Shown one piece after another: positions 26,964 through 35,388 of a DNA stretch of 64,000 nt. The notes under the pieces were generated by a model that was given only the letters and a program-made list of their open reading frames with translations, was not told where the DNA came from and searched no databases. Position 1 is the stretch's first letter, and every line of letters begins with the position of its first letter. This DNA comes from Paenibacillus taichungensis (GTDB taxonomy: Bacteria; Bacillota; Bacilli; Paenibacillales; Paenibacillaceae): the NCBI RefSeq assembly GCF_013359905.1, contig NZ_JABMCC010000112.1, positions 496,001 to 560,000 on the forward strand, read 5' to 3'. A program made the position numbers and the translations under genes.

Positions 26964-27590
26964 TCAGGCCCGTTTGGCCTGTCTCAAGGCAACCCACGCA
27001 CAGAGAATGCTCACTAGCGTCAGTCCCACGGTGAAATTGCGTACACCATCCAGATGATCCATCAGCGATGCAGGCAGCCAAGGGAAGATGTCATAGGTAT
27101 AATCCATTGTATCGTTTAGCAGTGTCCACAAGGCAGCAACCACCAAAGCACCCCAACGGAACCCAAAGAACCTCACATACATCAAAGCCTCGATAGCCAT
27201 GGCGCTATGTGACGCAATTAACATCCAATCCTGCCAGTTCTGTGCGCCCCCTTGCATCCAACCTGCAAAAATGATGGAGACTGCCCATACGCCGTATTTT
27301 ACCGAAGTAACCACAGCAAGCGCCTGTATGACATGTCCAATCCGATTCAGAAGCCTCGATTTCGGCTTGTACAAAATCCACAATAAGGATAGTGTAAAAA
27401 ACAGACTCGCTGTCGGACTGTCCGGCACAAACACAATTTGCCATAGTGGTTGCTGTGCCAGCGTATATTCCAATTGATCCCCGTACCATATGTATCCATA
27501 TACTGTTCCTAATGCGTTACACCAAAAAAGAAGCCACAGGAAGTAACGGTTTGTTAGAAATTCCCGGCTCCAAAAGTACGATAAAGCCAC
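26964..27590 (-). CDS. DUF1405 multi-pass membrane protein (YpjA-like)
   Basis: About 208 residues with six hydrophobic helices. Family segments include WFLTNRYF-like SREFLTNRYFLWLLFW, FVPDSPTASLFFTL and HSAMAIEALMYVRFF. GAAGGGG lies 8 nt before a GTG at 27590, which is preferred to the ATG at 27608. It lies between ypjB and qcrC as in B. subtilis. Function unknown. Confidence 0.8.
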   Translation of the reverse strand: MALSYFWSREFLTNRYFLWLLFWCNALGTVYGYIWYGDQLEYTLAQQPLWQIVFVPDSPTASLFFTLSLLWILYKPKSRLLNRIGHVIQALAVVTSVKYGVWAVSIIFAGWMQGGAQNWQDWMLIASHSAMAIEALMYVRFFGFRWGALVVAALWTLLNDTMDYTYDIFPWLPASLMDHLDGVRNFTVGLTLVSILCAWVALRQAKRA

Positions 27591-27653
27591 ATGCTCTGCC
27601 CCTTCCATTATGTGTATTCTGCGTTCCAAAAGATGATGTTGCGAAAAACGCCT

Positions 27654-27686
27654 CAAAAAAACCTGACCGCATAAACGATCAGGTTT
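27654..27686 (-). terminator. Terminator of the qcrABC operon
   Basis: Perfect AAACCTGA / TCAGGTTT stem with a 12-nt loop, followed by eight T residues on the minus strand, 18 bases after the qcrC stop. Confidence 0.9.
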
Positions 27687-27703
27687 CATTGCTTATTTCG
27701 ATT

Positions 27704-28585
27704 TTACTGTTCTGCCTTCTGTTTCGCAAGCCATTCCGCCAAGTGATTGATGTCATCATCTGTCAGCCCTTGAGCAATGGCGTTGTCGTACTGAGCAGGC
27801 ATACTGTTATATCCTTCTTTGATAATCGTCAGGATTTCTTCCTGGCTGTGTTTGTCACCCACCCCCCGAAGCGAAGGGCCTCCTGCACCCTTCATATCAG
27901 CCGCATGACATCCGATACATCCGGCCTTTTTGAAGGTTTCCATTGCAGGGTCATCCTTCTCAACGATCGCCACTTCTTCTTTTTGACCTGGCGCGTTGGA
28001 GGTAGGCAGACCCTGCGCGTGTTTCTCCCGCGCTTCTTCTTCACGCTGAATATGTTCCGGCTTTTGGCCGCTTGCTTCCAATTCATGCGCGTAGTGTGTC
28101 CACGCTACATTGGTCAGGTAGAAAACGGCCATCACCGATAGAATCATAAGTGATGATGCAATCGGACGTTTGTAGAAACGCCGCTCCTTGCCTGTATCCA
28201 GAAAAGGGGCCAGTAACAAAGCACCGAAAGCAACTCCGCTGACTCCAAGTACCCCGAGCAGGACATAATCACCTGAGGCATATGGGTATTTCAAATACTG
28301 ATACAGAAAAAGGAAGTACCAGTCCGGCATCGGGATAACCGATGCACTTGGATTGGCCGGATAGCCCAGTGGTGCAGGTTCCGAAATCGTTAATACCAGA
28401 ATACCAACCAGTACAACGACACCAACCATCCATTCCTTCAGCAAGAAGTTAGGAATAAAAGCCTCTGATTTGCCGGGATACGCCGTGTAATCCGGTGGAG
28501 TTATAAACCCCGCTCCTTTACGGACGCGTGAGTCCCCGACGAAGATAATCTTTTCCTGGTCATCTGACTTGTGTCCGTGAGCCAT
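27704..28585 (-). CDS. qcrC: Menaquinol:cytochrome c reductase, cytochrome b/c subunit
   Basis: 293 residues. The N-terminal half is the subunit IV part of cytochrome b (FIPNFLLKEWMVGVVVLVGILV, PADPS-like NPSASVIPMPDWYFLFLYQYLKYP). The C-terminal half is a cytochrome c domain with the haem site CIGCH and distal Met in NSMPAQ. This fusion is typical of Bacillus-type bc complexes. It is the last gene of qcrABC, passing electrons from menaquinol toward cytochrome c. Confidence 0.95.
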   Translation of the reverse strand: MAHGHKSDDQEKIIFVGDSRVRKGAGFITPPDYTAYPGKSEAFIPNFLLKEWMVGVVVLVGILVLTISEPAPLGYPANPSASVIPMPDWYFLFLYQYLKYPYASGDYVLLGVLGVSGVAFGALLLAPFLDTGKERRFYKRPIASSLMILSVMAVFYLTNVAWTHYAHELEASGQKPEHIQREEEAREKHAQGLPTSNAPGQKEEVAIVEKDDPAMETFKKAGCIGCHAADMKGAGGPSLRGVGDKHSQEEILTIIKEGYNSMPAQYDNAIAQGLTDDDINHLAEWLAKQKAEQ

Positions 28586-28606
28586 GTCGATTCCTCCCTT
28601 CTCAGA

Positions 28607-29278
28607 TTATAGTGGTCCCGAAATGCCCTGTCTGCGGATCATAATAAAGTGACCGACCAGAAGCACCAGAAGCACAGCCGGAAGGAAGAAGACGTGCAGG
28701 GCAAAGAATCGTGTTAACGTCTGCGCACCTACAATAGTTCCGCCTTGCAGGAATTCCTTAATGATCGGTCCCAGCCAAGGAACCGTATTCGCAATCTCCA
28801 GAGTAACCTTGGTTGCAAAGTAGGCTTTGTTATCCCAAGGCAACAGGTAACCGGTAAGCCCCAGACCCAGCATGACAAAAAAGATCAGCATGCCGACAAC
28901 CCAGTTCATCTCGCGTGGTGCTTTGTAAGAGCCGGTAAAGAACACACGCATCGTATGTAAGAACATCATAACGATAACCAAGCTGGCTCCCCAATGGTGC
29001 ATCCCGCGTACAATTTGGCCGAAGGCTACTTTAGTCTGCAAATACTCAACACTGGCGTAAGCATTAATAATATCAGGCACATAATACATGGTCAGGAACA
29101 TCCCTGACAAAATTTGAATAACAGTGATAAAGAACGTCAATCCACCAAAGCAGTACACGAATGCGGAAAAGTGATGAGCCGGGTTTACGTGCTCTGGAAC
29201 TTCATGATCCGCAACGTCCCTCCAAATTGGCGTGATATCGAGACGCTCGTCAATCCAGTCATAGACATTTTTAAACAT
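28607..29278 (-). CDS. qcrB: Menaquinol:cytochrome c reductase, cytochrome b6 subunit
   Basis: 223 residues, cytochrome b6 type with four membrane helices. Haem-ligating His pairs are in RGMHHWGASLVIVMMFLHTMRVF and RFFALHVFFLPAVLLVLLVGHF, and the quinol-site GYLLPWDNKAYFATKV is present. It forms the membrane core with the qcrC product, and its gene lies between qcrA and qcrC. Confidence 0.95.
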   Translation of the reverse strand: MFKNVYDWIDERLDITPIWRDVADHEVPEHVNPAHHFSAFVYCFGGLTFFITVIQILSGMFLTMYYVPDIINAYASVEYLQTKVAFGQIVRGMHHWGASLVIVMMFLHTMRVFFTGSYKAPREMNWVVGMLIFFVMLGLGLTGYLLPWDNKAYFATKVTLEIANTVPWLGPIIKEFLQGGTIVGAQTLTRFFALHVFFLPAVLLVLLVGHFIMIRRQGISGPL

Positions 29279-29293
29279 CTGCGTTCACGCCTC

Positions 29294-29836
29294 CTATTTG
29301 ACTCGGGTGTTCGGAATAATGTCGCCCAGATAAACCCAACCCTGATCTTCTTTAACCACATACTCATCAAGCGGCTTCGGGGCTACGGCAAGGTTCTTGC
29401 CTTCCTTGTTATAATGCGCGCCATGGCACGGACAATGATATTCGTCAGGATATTGCTTATCACTGTTCCAACCTACGGTACATCCCAAATGTTTACAAAT
29501 GGGTGAAAGCGCATAGATTTTGCCCTGCTCATCTTTCCTGATCCAGGCGATTAACGAAGCATTGCTCAAATACCAACCGTCTTGCTGTTTCAATTCAAAC
29601 GTAAATTCTTGAGGTTCATTCGTAATTTTGCTGATTTCCGCTACTTTGACAGAGGTGCCTTCTCCCTTGTGCTGCAAAATCGGGTCCACCGCAAAACGGA
29701 CCATGGGGAGTATTGCACCGGCGGCCATGTAGGCTGTAGCTCCACCAAGCGTGTACGTCAAAAACTGCCTGCGTGACATTTCCATGCGGCTTGGCAATTT
29801 CATCGAAGCTTCGTGCTGGTCATGCTCACTGCTCAT
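29294..29836 (-). CDS. qcrA: Rieske [2Fe-2S] subunit of menaquinol:cytochrome c reductase
   Basis: 180 residues. A twin-arginine SRRQFL motif and membrane anchor (about 22-45) are followed by the Rieske fold, with cluster ligands in CKHLGCTVGW and YHCPCHGAHY (C-x-H and C-x-x-H). The twin-arginine motif suggests Tat export. It is the first gene of qcrABC. Confidence 0.95.
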   Translation of the reverse strand: MSSEHDQHEASMKLPSRMEMSRRQFLTYTLGGATAYMAAGAILPMVRFAVDPILQHKGEGTSVKVAEISKITNEPQEFTFELKQQDGWYLSNASLIAWIRKDEQGKIYALSPICKHLGCTVGWNSDKQYPDEYHCPCHGAHYNKEGKNLAVAPKPLDEYVVKEDQGWVYLGDIIPNTRVK

Positions 29837-29918
29837 ACTGTCTCCAACCCCCTTTTTCAGCCAACTCTCTCAATCGTTTTCATTATCAGAAATTCCACGA
29901 CTTACTAGAACATACATA

Positions 29919-29947
29919 ATCATATAGTAGCCCTAGAACACCGTCAA
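29919..29947 (-). promoter_or_regulatory. Sigma-A promoter of qcrABC
   Basis: TTGACG (-35), a 17-nt spacer and TATGAT (-10) on the minus strand, about 80 nt upstream of the qcrA start. Confidence 0.75.
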
Positions 29948-29951
29948 GAAT

Positions 29952-30023
29952 TTGTCACACATTTTTAAGGTTCATTTGTAAGCGTTATTAAGAAAATGTT
30001 GGTAAATTGTCACATTTGTCACA
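29952..30023. promoter_or_regulatory. TTGTCACA repeats upstream of qcrA promoter
   Basis: The octamer TTGTCACA occurs three times, at 29952-29959, 30007-30014 and 30016-30023, the last two at a 9-bp period. The first ends 4 bp from the -35 box. It is a candidate binding array for an unidentified regulator. Confidence 0.5.
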
Positions 30024-30029
30024 GGTAGG

Positions 30030-30452
30030 TCATCTTTTCCATAACTCACGGATTTTTTCCCCGACAAAACGCGAAATCCCTTCTTCTCCAACCTCTTGAA
30101 TTAAAGTAGAACGACTTAATACCAAATCTGCAGAGGTAATTTGGGTATGTTCCAACTCGCCATCAGATGACATTATAACCACATATTTGAAACCGGAGGA
30201 TTTGAGCTGTTCGGATAAGGTATTTAATGCCATTGACATATCTGGACACGCATAATGGAATGCAGGGTAAGTCATGATACGTCCTTTAAAAGGAATCTCC
30301 ACCAGATCCAAAAAATCTCTAAGTCGCTCCAACGCCTCAGTTGCTTCAACCGGGGACTGCTTGCCCGTCAGGGCTGTATATGGAATAAGGCATGTATCCA
30401 GATAGAGTTGCAGTTCCGCCCAGCTGTCTTGAGTCATCTCACTGAATTTCAA
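30030..30452 (-). CDS. DUF2487 family protein (YpiF-like)
   Basis: About 140 residues, soluble. The WAELQLYLDTCLIPYTALTG stretch near the start and the TYPAFHYA segment fit YpiF, encoded just ahead of qcrABC in Bacillus. The function is unknown. GAGAGGGG precedes a TTG at 30452 with workable spacing; an ATG at 30488 has no ribosome site, so TTG is preferred. Confidence 0.75.
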   Translation of the reverse strand: MKFSEMTQDSWAELQLYLDTCLIPYTALTGKQSPVEATEALERLRDFLDLVEIPFKGRIMTYPAFHYACPDMSMALNTLSEQLKSSGFKYVVIMSSDGELEHTQITSADLVLSRSTLIQEVGEEGISRFVGEKIRELWKR

Positions 30453-30556
30453 TTCCCTAATTCCCCTCTCTATCCATTTTATTCCCATATTATATATGAG
30501 CGTATATTATAAATCCAGAGATTCATACTTTTTCCGCATAAGAATGATGAAGAACA

Positions 30557-30586
30557 CAAAAAAGAAATGCGTGTTTCACGCATTTC
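30557..30586 (-). terminator. Intrinsic terminator after IDEAL-domain gene
   Basis: Perfect 10-bp stem GAAATGCGTG / CACGCATTTC with a 3-nt loop, then TTTTTT on the minus strand. Confidence 0.9.
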
Positions 30587-30614
30587 CTGTCGTATATATT
30601 ATTTTACATGCTCA

Positions 30615-30794
30615 TCAGTTTATGGCCTTTAGTTCATCCGTCAGATTCCGGAAAGCTACTTCGTCTCCGGTAGCCAATGCCTTATCGATTTCCATATACA
30701 GCTTCTCGCTGCGCTGTTTACGAAGCGCGTCGTCCCACACCATCTCAGCAGCCAGCCCCAACATGACTTCATACGTAACTTTCATTTTATCCAA
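30615..30794 (-). CDS. Small IDEAL-domain protein
   Basis: 59 residues: the C-terminal 40 match the IDEAL domain pattern (DDALRKQRSEKLYMEIDKAL, then GDEVAFRNLTDEL). This is the motif found at the end of Bacillus YpiB and a few other Firmicute proteins. Here it stands alone without the larger YpiB domain. GGAGGTG lies 8 nt before a TTG codon at 30794; the ATG at 30785 is too far from it. It has its own perfect terminator. The IDEAL domain's role is unclear. Confidence 0.78.
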   Translation of the reverse strand: MDKMKVTYEVMLGLAAEMVWDDALRKQRSEKLYMEIDKALATGDEVAFRNLTDELKAIN

Positions 30795-30817
30795 TAGGAT
30801 GCACCTCCAAAACGGAT

Positions 30818-31324
30818 TTAAGAGCTCCTATATTCCTTTCCTTTGGCAACATAACCTAGTGTAGTTCTGGACATCCGCTCAAGATCTGCGTCAGTCAACT
30901 CACGTATCACTTTGGCTGGTGTGCCCAAAGCAAGGGTATAGGGCGGTATTTTAGTATTTTCAGTTACAACAGAACCGGCCCCGATCAGCGTATATTCACC
31001 AATTTCGGCTCCATTGAGAAGGATAGCGCCCATACCAATCAGCGAACCTGTTCCGATACGACATCCATGGATAATCGCAGAATGCCCTACCGATACATCG
31101 TCGTCCAAAATCAAAGGTTGATCCGTGTTGACGTGCCCAACAGCATTATCCTGTATATTACAGCGCCGTCCAATCACAATGGGTGCCAGATCGGCGCGCA
31201 GCACAGCATTGAACCAGATCGTAGATTCTTCACCCATTGTCAGATCACCTATAAGTTTGGCGCCTTCAGCCATATAGACCGAAGGGTGTAACTGGGGTTG
31301 CATACCTTTGTATGGAATTATCAT
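30818..31324 (-). CDS. Gamma-class carbonic anhydrase family protein
   Basis: 168 residues of left-handed beta-helix hexapeptide repeats. The three metal His are in NAVGHVN, VSVGH and AIIHGC, with the family segments STIWFNAVLRAD and IGMGAILLNGAEIGEYTLIGAGSVV. It may hydrate CO2, but many homologues (YrdA type) lack measured activity. AAGGAGTG lies 6 nt before the ATG at 31324. Confidence 0.85.
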   Translation of the reverse strand: MIIPYKGMQPQLHPSVYMAEGAKLIGDLTMGEESTIWFNAVLRADLAPIVIGRRCNIQDNAVGHVNTDQPLILDDDVSVGHSAIIHGCRIGTGSLIGMGAILLNGAEIGEYTLIGAGSVVTENTKIPPYTLALGTPAKVIRELTDADLERMSRTTLGYVAKGKEYRSS

Positions 31325-31368
31325 TAGTATCACTCCTTAATTTGGGAGTGATTTTAGCAACTTGTCCT

Positions 31369-32487
31369 TCACTTGTCAAACATAACGGGACTAATATCCC
31401 CGGACAGCGAGCGACAGGATGACGCAAGCCGTGAACCCCATGCTGTCATTTGTACTGTTCGCCCATCTGCATGTTCTCCAATGCGAAGCATGCCTAGGTG
31501 CAGCATCATTTTGAGTATCCTGTTGTCATAAATCGTCTCGGCAGTGTCATAATAGAACGGCTGAATGTAGGGACCAATCTGGCGGAACAAAGACTCTGCT
31601 GTGGACCAGCCAGCTGCACATTCCCCTGTCCAGTACACTATGGAGGACAGATTGGGAATAGCACCTTTATAAAGTCTTAACCAAAACCGAAATAGCTGTA
31701 TCATCTCGGCTGTTTTCTCCGCACCCAGCTTGTCTTCACCAGAAGGTGACAATTTCAGCGTGCCCTGCTCCTCACGGACCAGACGATGATGAAAAGCATA
31801 GTCGTAGATGAACGCAAATCGGTCGGGGTAGTCTTTGAACGAACGACCATAACCGAATCTCCATCCTGCCTTACCCACCAGCGCCTCACTCACATGCAAA
31901 TGCTCCATGATCTGCTGTTGAGAACGACGATACATCATGCCTTCTGCGTTCAGTGCTATTTCATGCTGCTGGACAAATTGCAGAAACAGTTTCAGATCAT
32001 CTGCGAGTAGATGGTATTCATCCCTGTAAACGGGCGGCTCGCTCGTCTGTGCAATGCCTGCTTTCAGGTGAGTGGATAACACATCACGAAATCTCATTTG
32101 CAAATCCTTAGGTACCTGATACAGGTATCTGGTCTGCTGAGTTGTGCCATTGAATAACCATCCACTCTTCGTGAAGCGTACGATAAGATCACGTGGACTG
32201 GCTCCAGCCTCGCTATCTTTTTTATCCATCGATTGACGAGCAATGGCGACAAGTTCCTCCATACCGAAGTATTGGCGGGTATCAAACAGCAAGTTGTTCA
32301 AAAACCGTAGATCTACCTGGTTTAGCTCCCTAACCTGCTGCTCAAAAAAAGGTCTGCTGCCCAATGTAGTGAGAATACTCTGGATGAGTTCATGTTTGGA
32401 ATTGGGCTTACACTCGCACTGGTAATAGTCTGCTATTCGATTAAGCTGGCCGATATCGGCAAAAGTAAGCATATCCGCTAGATTCAT
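31369..32487 (-). CDS. Unrecognised soluble protein, 372 residues
   Basis: Not recognised. Charged and helix-rich, with no signal or membrane segment. The N-terminal 60 residues (LADMLTFADIGQLNRIADYY) look like a small helical DNA-binding-type module. The middle has a possible winged helix (AEGMMYRRSQQQIMEHLHVSEALVG), and the C-terminus reads like another winged helix (ILKMMLHLGMLRIGE, VQMTAWG). This resembles helicase-associated winged-helix proteins only loosely. The ATG at 32487 is taken; the frame extends upstream without a good ribosome site. Confidence 0.6.
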   Translation of the reverse strand: MNLADMLTFADIGQLNRIADYYQCECKPNSKHELIQSILTTLGSRPFFEQQVRELNQVDLRFLNNLLFDTRQYFGMEELVAIARQSMDKKDSEAGASPRDLIVRFTKSGWLFNGTTQQTRYLYQVPKDLQMRFRDVLSTHLKAGIAQTSEPPVYRDEYHLLADDLKLFLQFVQQHEIALNAEGMMYRRSQQQIMEHLHVSEALVGKAGWRFGYGRSFKDYPDRFAFIYDYAFHHRLVREEQGTLKLSPSGEDKLGAEKTAEMIQLFRFWLRLYKGAIPNLSSIVYWTGECAAGWSTAESLFRQIGPYIQPFYYDTAETIYDNRILKMMLHLGMLRIGEHADGRTVQMTAWGSRLASSCRSLSGDISPVMFDK

Positions 32488-32672
32488 GGGTCCATCGCCT
32501 CGCCCTTGACTACTTTTTGGCTGTTGATTCGGGGCCTGGAGTAGTTTGGTTTTGTAAACATCGTTGACGGAATTCCCATGATCTAAACCTCTTTTTTGCA
32601 AATCTTTTATGTTTTAACCATACTATGCCCGAAGTTGCCTGCTCAGAAGAAGAATGAGAGGTTCAAAATCAT

Positions 32673-32903
32673 ATAGAAATTGAACTAGAGAATATTTACA
32701 CTTGCCACTCCAATGACAGAACAACCTTCTGATCGCTGTTATCCCCAATTTTTTTGGATTCCCTTTTTCGAAGGGGAAAATCTGGGGATAAAGGCGAAGC
32801 GTATGCTTCCGACGCAGCTTTCTTTCAGAAAGCTTTTAGCTCCGCTTCCTCAGGTTAATTCTGTCCTCTCCGTTCTTGTGTAAATGTTTATTTCAATCTC
32901 TAT
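32673..32903. repeat. Miniature inverted-repeat element, copy A
   Basis: 231 bases with imperfect terminal inverted repeats of about 28 bases (ATAGAAATTGAACTA at left; complement of TATTTCAATCTCTAT at right). The interior is near identical to 44076-44263: TGACAGAACA, GCTGTTATCCCC, GGGATAAAGGCGAA, TTCTGTCCTCTCCGTT. It carries about 40 extra internal bases that copy B lacks. A central hairpin is present and there is no coding capacity. It fills most of the 465-base gap between the neighbouring genes; nothing else is seen there. Confidence 0.8.
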
Positions 32904-32931
32904 AGAATGCCAGTTACACATTGCTATAACG

Positions 32932-32966
32932 CAAAAAAACAACCTGAGTTAATTACTCAGGTTGTT
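32932..32966 (-). terminator. Terminator spanning the stop codon of the phosphatase gene
   Basis: A 12-bp perfect stem, AACAACCTGAGT / ACTCAGGTTGTT, with a 5-nt loop and a T run. The TAA of the gene falls at the loop. Confidence 0.85.
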
Positions 32967-33552
32967 TTGCCAGATCTAATGAAAGGTGTCGTGTACAGTT
33001 ATAAAGCAATGGACTCCAATCGTCACGTTCCTTCTCCAGGATCGTAAGCGATAGGTTTCCAATTCGTTCCGTATAGCGGTCTTTATACAAAGCTGATAGC
33101 AAACTGGCTAAAAAAGCGCCATGGGAGACAATCAGCACATTTTGGTCCTGATGAGCCTCCCATAAATCCTCCAGAAAGCCCAATGCACGTGTCTGAATAT
33201 CAGCAATCTGTTCCTGTCCCAAATCAAGCGTCTCCCAGGAAGCGCCCCAGCGAGCCACACGCTCTTCGGATGTCAGACCTTCAATTTGACCAAAGGCACG
33301 CTCTTTCAAGCGTGCATCCGGCTCAAGCAAAGGAACATTCAATAGCCCGGAGATAATCTCTCCCGTCTCCTGAGCTCTGGACAGCCCGCTCGTAATGATA
33401 TGGTCCCAGCGATACTCTTCGGTAAGCAAACGTCTACCCAGACGCTCAGCTTGCTCACGACCTTCCGCATTCAGAGGTATGTCTGTCTGTCCCTGAATAC
33501 GCCCTGCTGCATTCCAGTCGGTTAGACCGTGACGAATAAGCCCAATGCGCAT
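32953..33552 (-). CDS. Histidine phosphatase family protein
   Basis: 199 residues. The phosphoglycerate-mutase fold signature LIRHGLTDWNAAGRIQGQTDIPLN gives the catalytic RHG. ITSGLSRAQETGEII, LKERAFGQIEG and the second His in VSHGAFLASLL complete the site. The size fits cobC/phoE-type phosphatases; the substrate is unknown. GAGGGATGAG precedes the ATG at 33552. Confidence 0.88.
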   Translation of the reverse strand: MRIGLIRHGLTDWNAAGRIQGQTDIPLNAEGREQAERLGRRLLTEEYRWDHIITSGLSRAQETGEIISGLLNVPLLEPDARLKERAFGQIEGLTSEERVARWGASWETLDLGQEQIADIQTRALGFLEDLWEAHQDQNVLIVSHGAFLASLLSALYKDRYTERIGNLSLTILEKERDDWSPLLYNCTRHLSLDLAKQPE

Positions 33553-33592
33553 CTCATCCCTCATTTCTCTATACGGTGAACGAAAGCTTTAC

Positions 33593-34228
33593 CTAAGCAC
33601 GTGCACCTTGTTTGCGTTTGTTTGTTGAACGATGCATCCGCCCAAGAGAGAACAGAGCCATACCTATTGCAAGCAGCGACAACGCCATCCAGTACTGTGG
33701 ATACGCTGGGCCCATGCTCACAACGAAGGGCTCAATAATACTCCCTCTATCTGCTCCCGTCATGTTGTACTTGTACAATCCGGAGGAAGAAGGCTCACTG
33801 CCCGCTACTCCTGTCTCCAAAATACCCGTAGAGACCACGCTGGTCTGCTCAGCTTCTGATACGTCCGGCTTAAACATCGCCATGTACAGAAAGCTGCATA
33901 AGAAAATTGCCAGGAACGCAGCAATCCACAAAGACATATGCTTGCGGATCACAGCAGAGAAACGATTAACCTTTGCCTCTTCCGGCAGTAGCCATGGAGA
34001 CTCCGCATAGATCCGGTCCATAACATTACGGTTCACTTTCTCTGCTTGTTGTTCTGTCACTGGGACCGGTATGCTGTGCAGCAGAATTTGAGCTTCTTCC
34101 CAAACCTCAAATTGCTGCGAGCAATCTTCACAACCAGCGAGATGAGCATGAAATGCAATTCGCTGAGGATGAGCTTCCGGCAAGTCCCAGACCAGTGCAA
34201 ACAGTTCCTGGGCTTCATTGCAATTCAT
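33593..34228 (-). CDS. Zinc-finger membrane anti-sigma factor
   Basis: 211 residues. The N-terminal putative zinc finger has the HxxxCxxC motif (HAHLAGCEDC, about residues 28-37). A first membrane helix near 98-120 and a second near 185-202 enclose an outer loop. It should hold the adjacent ECF sigma inactive at the membrane. The start overlaps the sigma stop by ATGA. Confidence 0.85.
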   Translation of the reverse strand: MNCNEAQELFALVWDLPEAHPQRIAFHAHLAGCEDCSQQFEVWEEAQILLHSIPVPVTEQQAEKVNRNVMDRIYAESPWLLPEEAKVNRFSAVIRKHMSLWIAAFLAIFLCSFLYMAMFKPDVSEAEQTSVVSTGILETGVAGSEPSSSGLYKYNMTGADRGSIIEPFVVSMGPAYPQYWMALSLLAIGMALFSLGRMHRSTNKRKQGARA

Positions 34229-34818
34229 CTGTTCTTCATCCCTTCATATGGCTCGTAGACCGGTTCGAAGAAATAAGGTTCCAATTGAGTTTTTACGCTT
34301 GACCTTGCTCTGAACAATAACGATTTTACAGAACTGACGCTCTGCCCAAGAATATTTGCAATCTCCTGGTAATCTAGTTGATCATACTCACGGAGTATAA
34401 TGGCAGAACGCTGCTTCTCCGGTAAATTGTTAATTGCATCCCTAACCAGCATCACCCGCTCACTGCGCAATACAGCATGCTCTGGCGCATTCTCAGAAGG
34501 AGCAACAGGTACAATACCGCTCTCTTCAAGTGGAACACTCCCACTACGCTGTTTGCGAAGCTCACTCAGTACCGTATTTCTCGCAATGGTATATAACCAG
34601 GTTGAGAATGAGGCATCCACCTCTCGGAATGAGTGCAGACTGCGGAACGCCTTATAGAAAGTCTCAGAACAGAGATCTTCCGCAAGCAGCTCCATATTAG
34701 AACTTTTCAACATATGATATACGAAAGCCAGTATTTTACGCTGATAACGACTCATCAGCTCGGAATATAACTCCAGGTTACCTTCCTTGATCTCTCGAAT
34801 CAACTGGGAATCCGTCAT
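34225..34818 (-). CDS. ECF-type RNA polymerase sigma factor
   Basis: 197 residues. Region 2 is seen in ELYSELMSRYQRKILAFVYHML, AEDLCSETFYKAF and SFSTWLYTIARNTVLSELRKQ. Region 4 is in LPEKQRSAIILREYDQLDYQEIA and SVSSVKSLLFRARSSVKTQL. GAGGAGGGG lies 10 nt before the ATG at 34818. It is coupled to the zinc-finger anti-sigma gene. The C-terminal tail beyond region 4 (FFEPVYEPYEGMKNR) is short and acidic. Confidence 0.92.
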   Translation of the reverse strand: MTDSQLIREIKEGNLELYSELMSRYQRKILAFVYHMLKSSNMELLAEDLCSETFYKAFRSLHSFREVDASFSTWLYTIARNTVLSELRKQRSGSVPLEESGIVPVAPSENAPEHAVLRSERVMLVRDAINNLPEKQRSAIILREYDQLDYQEIANILGQSVSSVKSLLFRARSSVKTQLEPYFFEPVYEPYEGMKNR

Positions 34819-35354
34819 TTGAGTGCGACCCCTCCTCGCCCATCCATGTGCTTCTCCCCGTTCGACTCTATCCATGTATTACCGAACAGGCACAAAAAAG
34901 TTGCGGTTTTCACCGCATAAAACAGCGTTCAGCGCCAAAACAGGCCTTCCCGCCAAATTCCCCTATGTAATGGCAATTTCCCCAACGTTTCTACATTAAC
35001 AGTATTTATTGTACAACGGTCTGCATCATCCTGGCAAATCCATGGCTTCCGTTGAAGCCCGACCAGTCATTATTATGCAGCCATTTTCTCGTCCATGACT
35101 TCAATTTGATCCCTTTTGTGAAGCCACTCATATATTGGACGAACGAAGGCCTCAAAAAGTTTGTGTGAATTAAGAAATAATTTTAAAATTTCAGCAGAAT
35201 TTCGTCATAACATATTTTTAGCAATTGCACCATTAAACCTTATTTCCGATCATCGAGCAATAGACAAAATGCATTTCCAACTCACTTTATGCAAGGATTA
35301 TATTTCCTTAATTTACGAATGTTATAATTAACTTAAACAATTTTACTCAAAGTG
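34819..35354. other. Intergenic region upstream of ECF sigma, no gene seen
   Basis: AT-rich, with no supported coding frame. It holds a possible ECF-type promoter near the sigma gene and, at its right end, the upstream region of the small RNA promoter. Confidence 0.5.
34879..34904 (-). promoter_or_regulatory. Possible autoregulated ECF promoter
   Basis: GCAACTTTTTT (containing the AAC core of ECF -35 elements) and CGGTAA at about ECF spacing, 60 bases before the sigma gene start. A weak call by eye. Confidence 0.35.
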
Positions 35355-35383
35355 TTGACAAAATGAAAACGGATACATATAAT
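35355..35383 (+). promoter_or_regulatory. Consensus sigma-A promoter of the small RNA
   Basis: TTGACA, 17-nt spacer, TATAAT: a full consensus match, with an AT-rich stretch just upstream. The predicted start is near 35389-35391. No plus-strand gene follows. Confidence 0.9.
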
Positions 35384-35388
35384 AAAAG

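Noticed and set aside
27205..27489. 94-codon minus-strand frame inside the DUF1405 gene
   Set aside because: Alternate-frame reading of a membrane protein gene; Cys-rich without motif.
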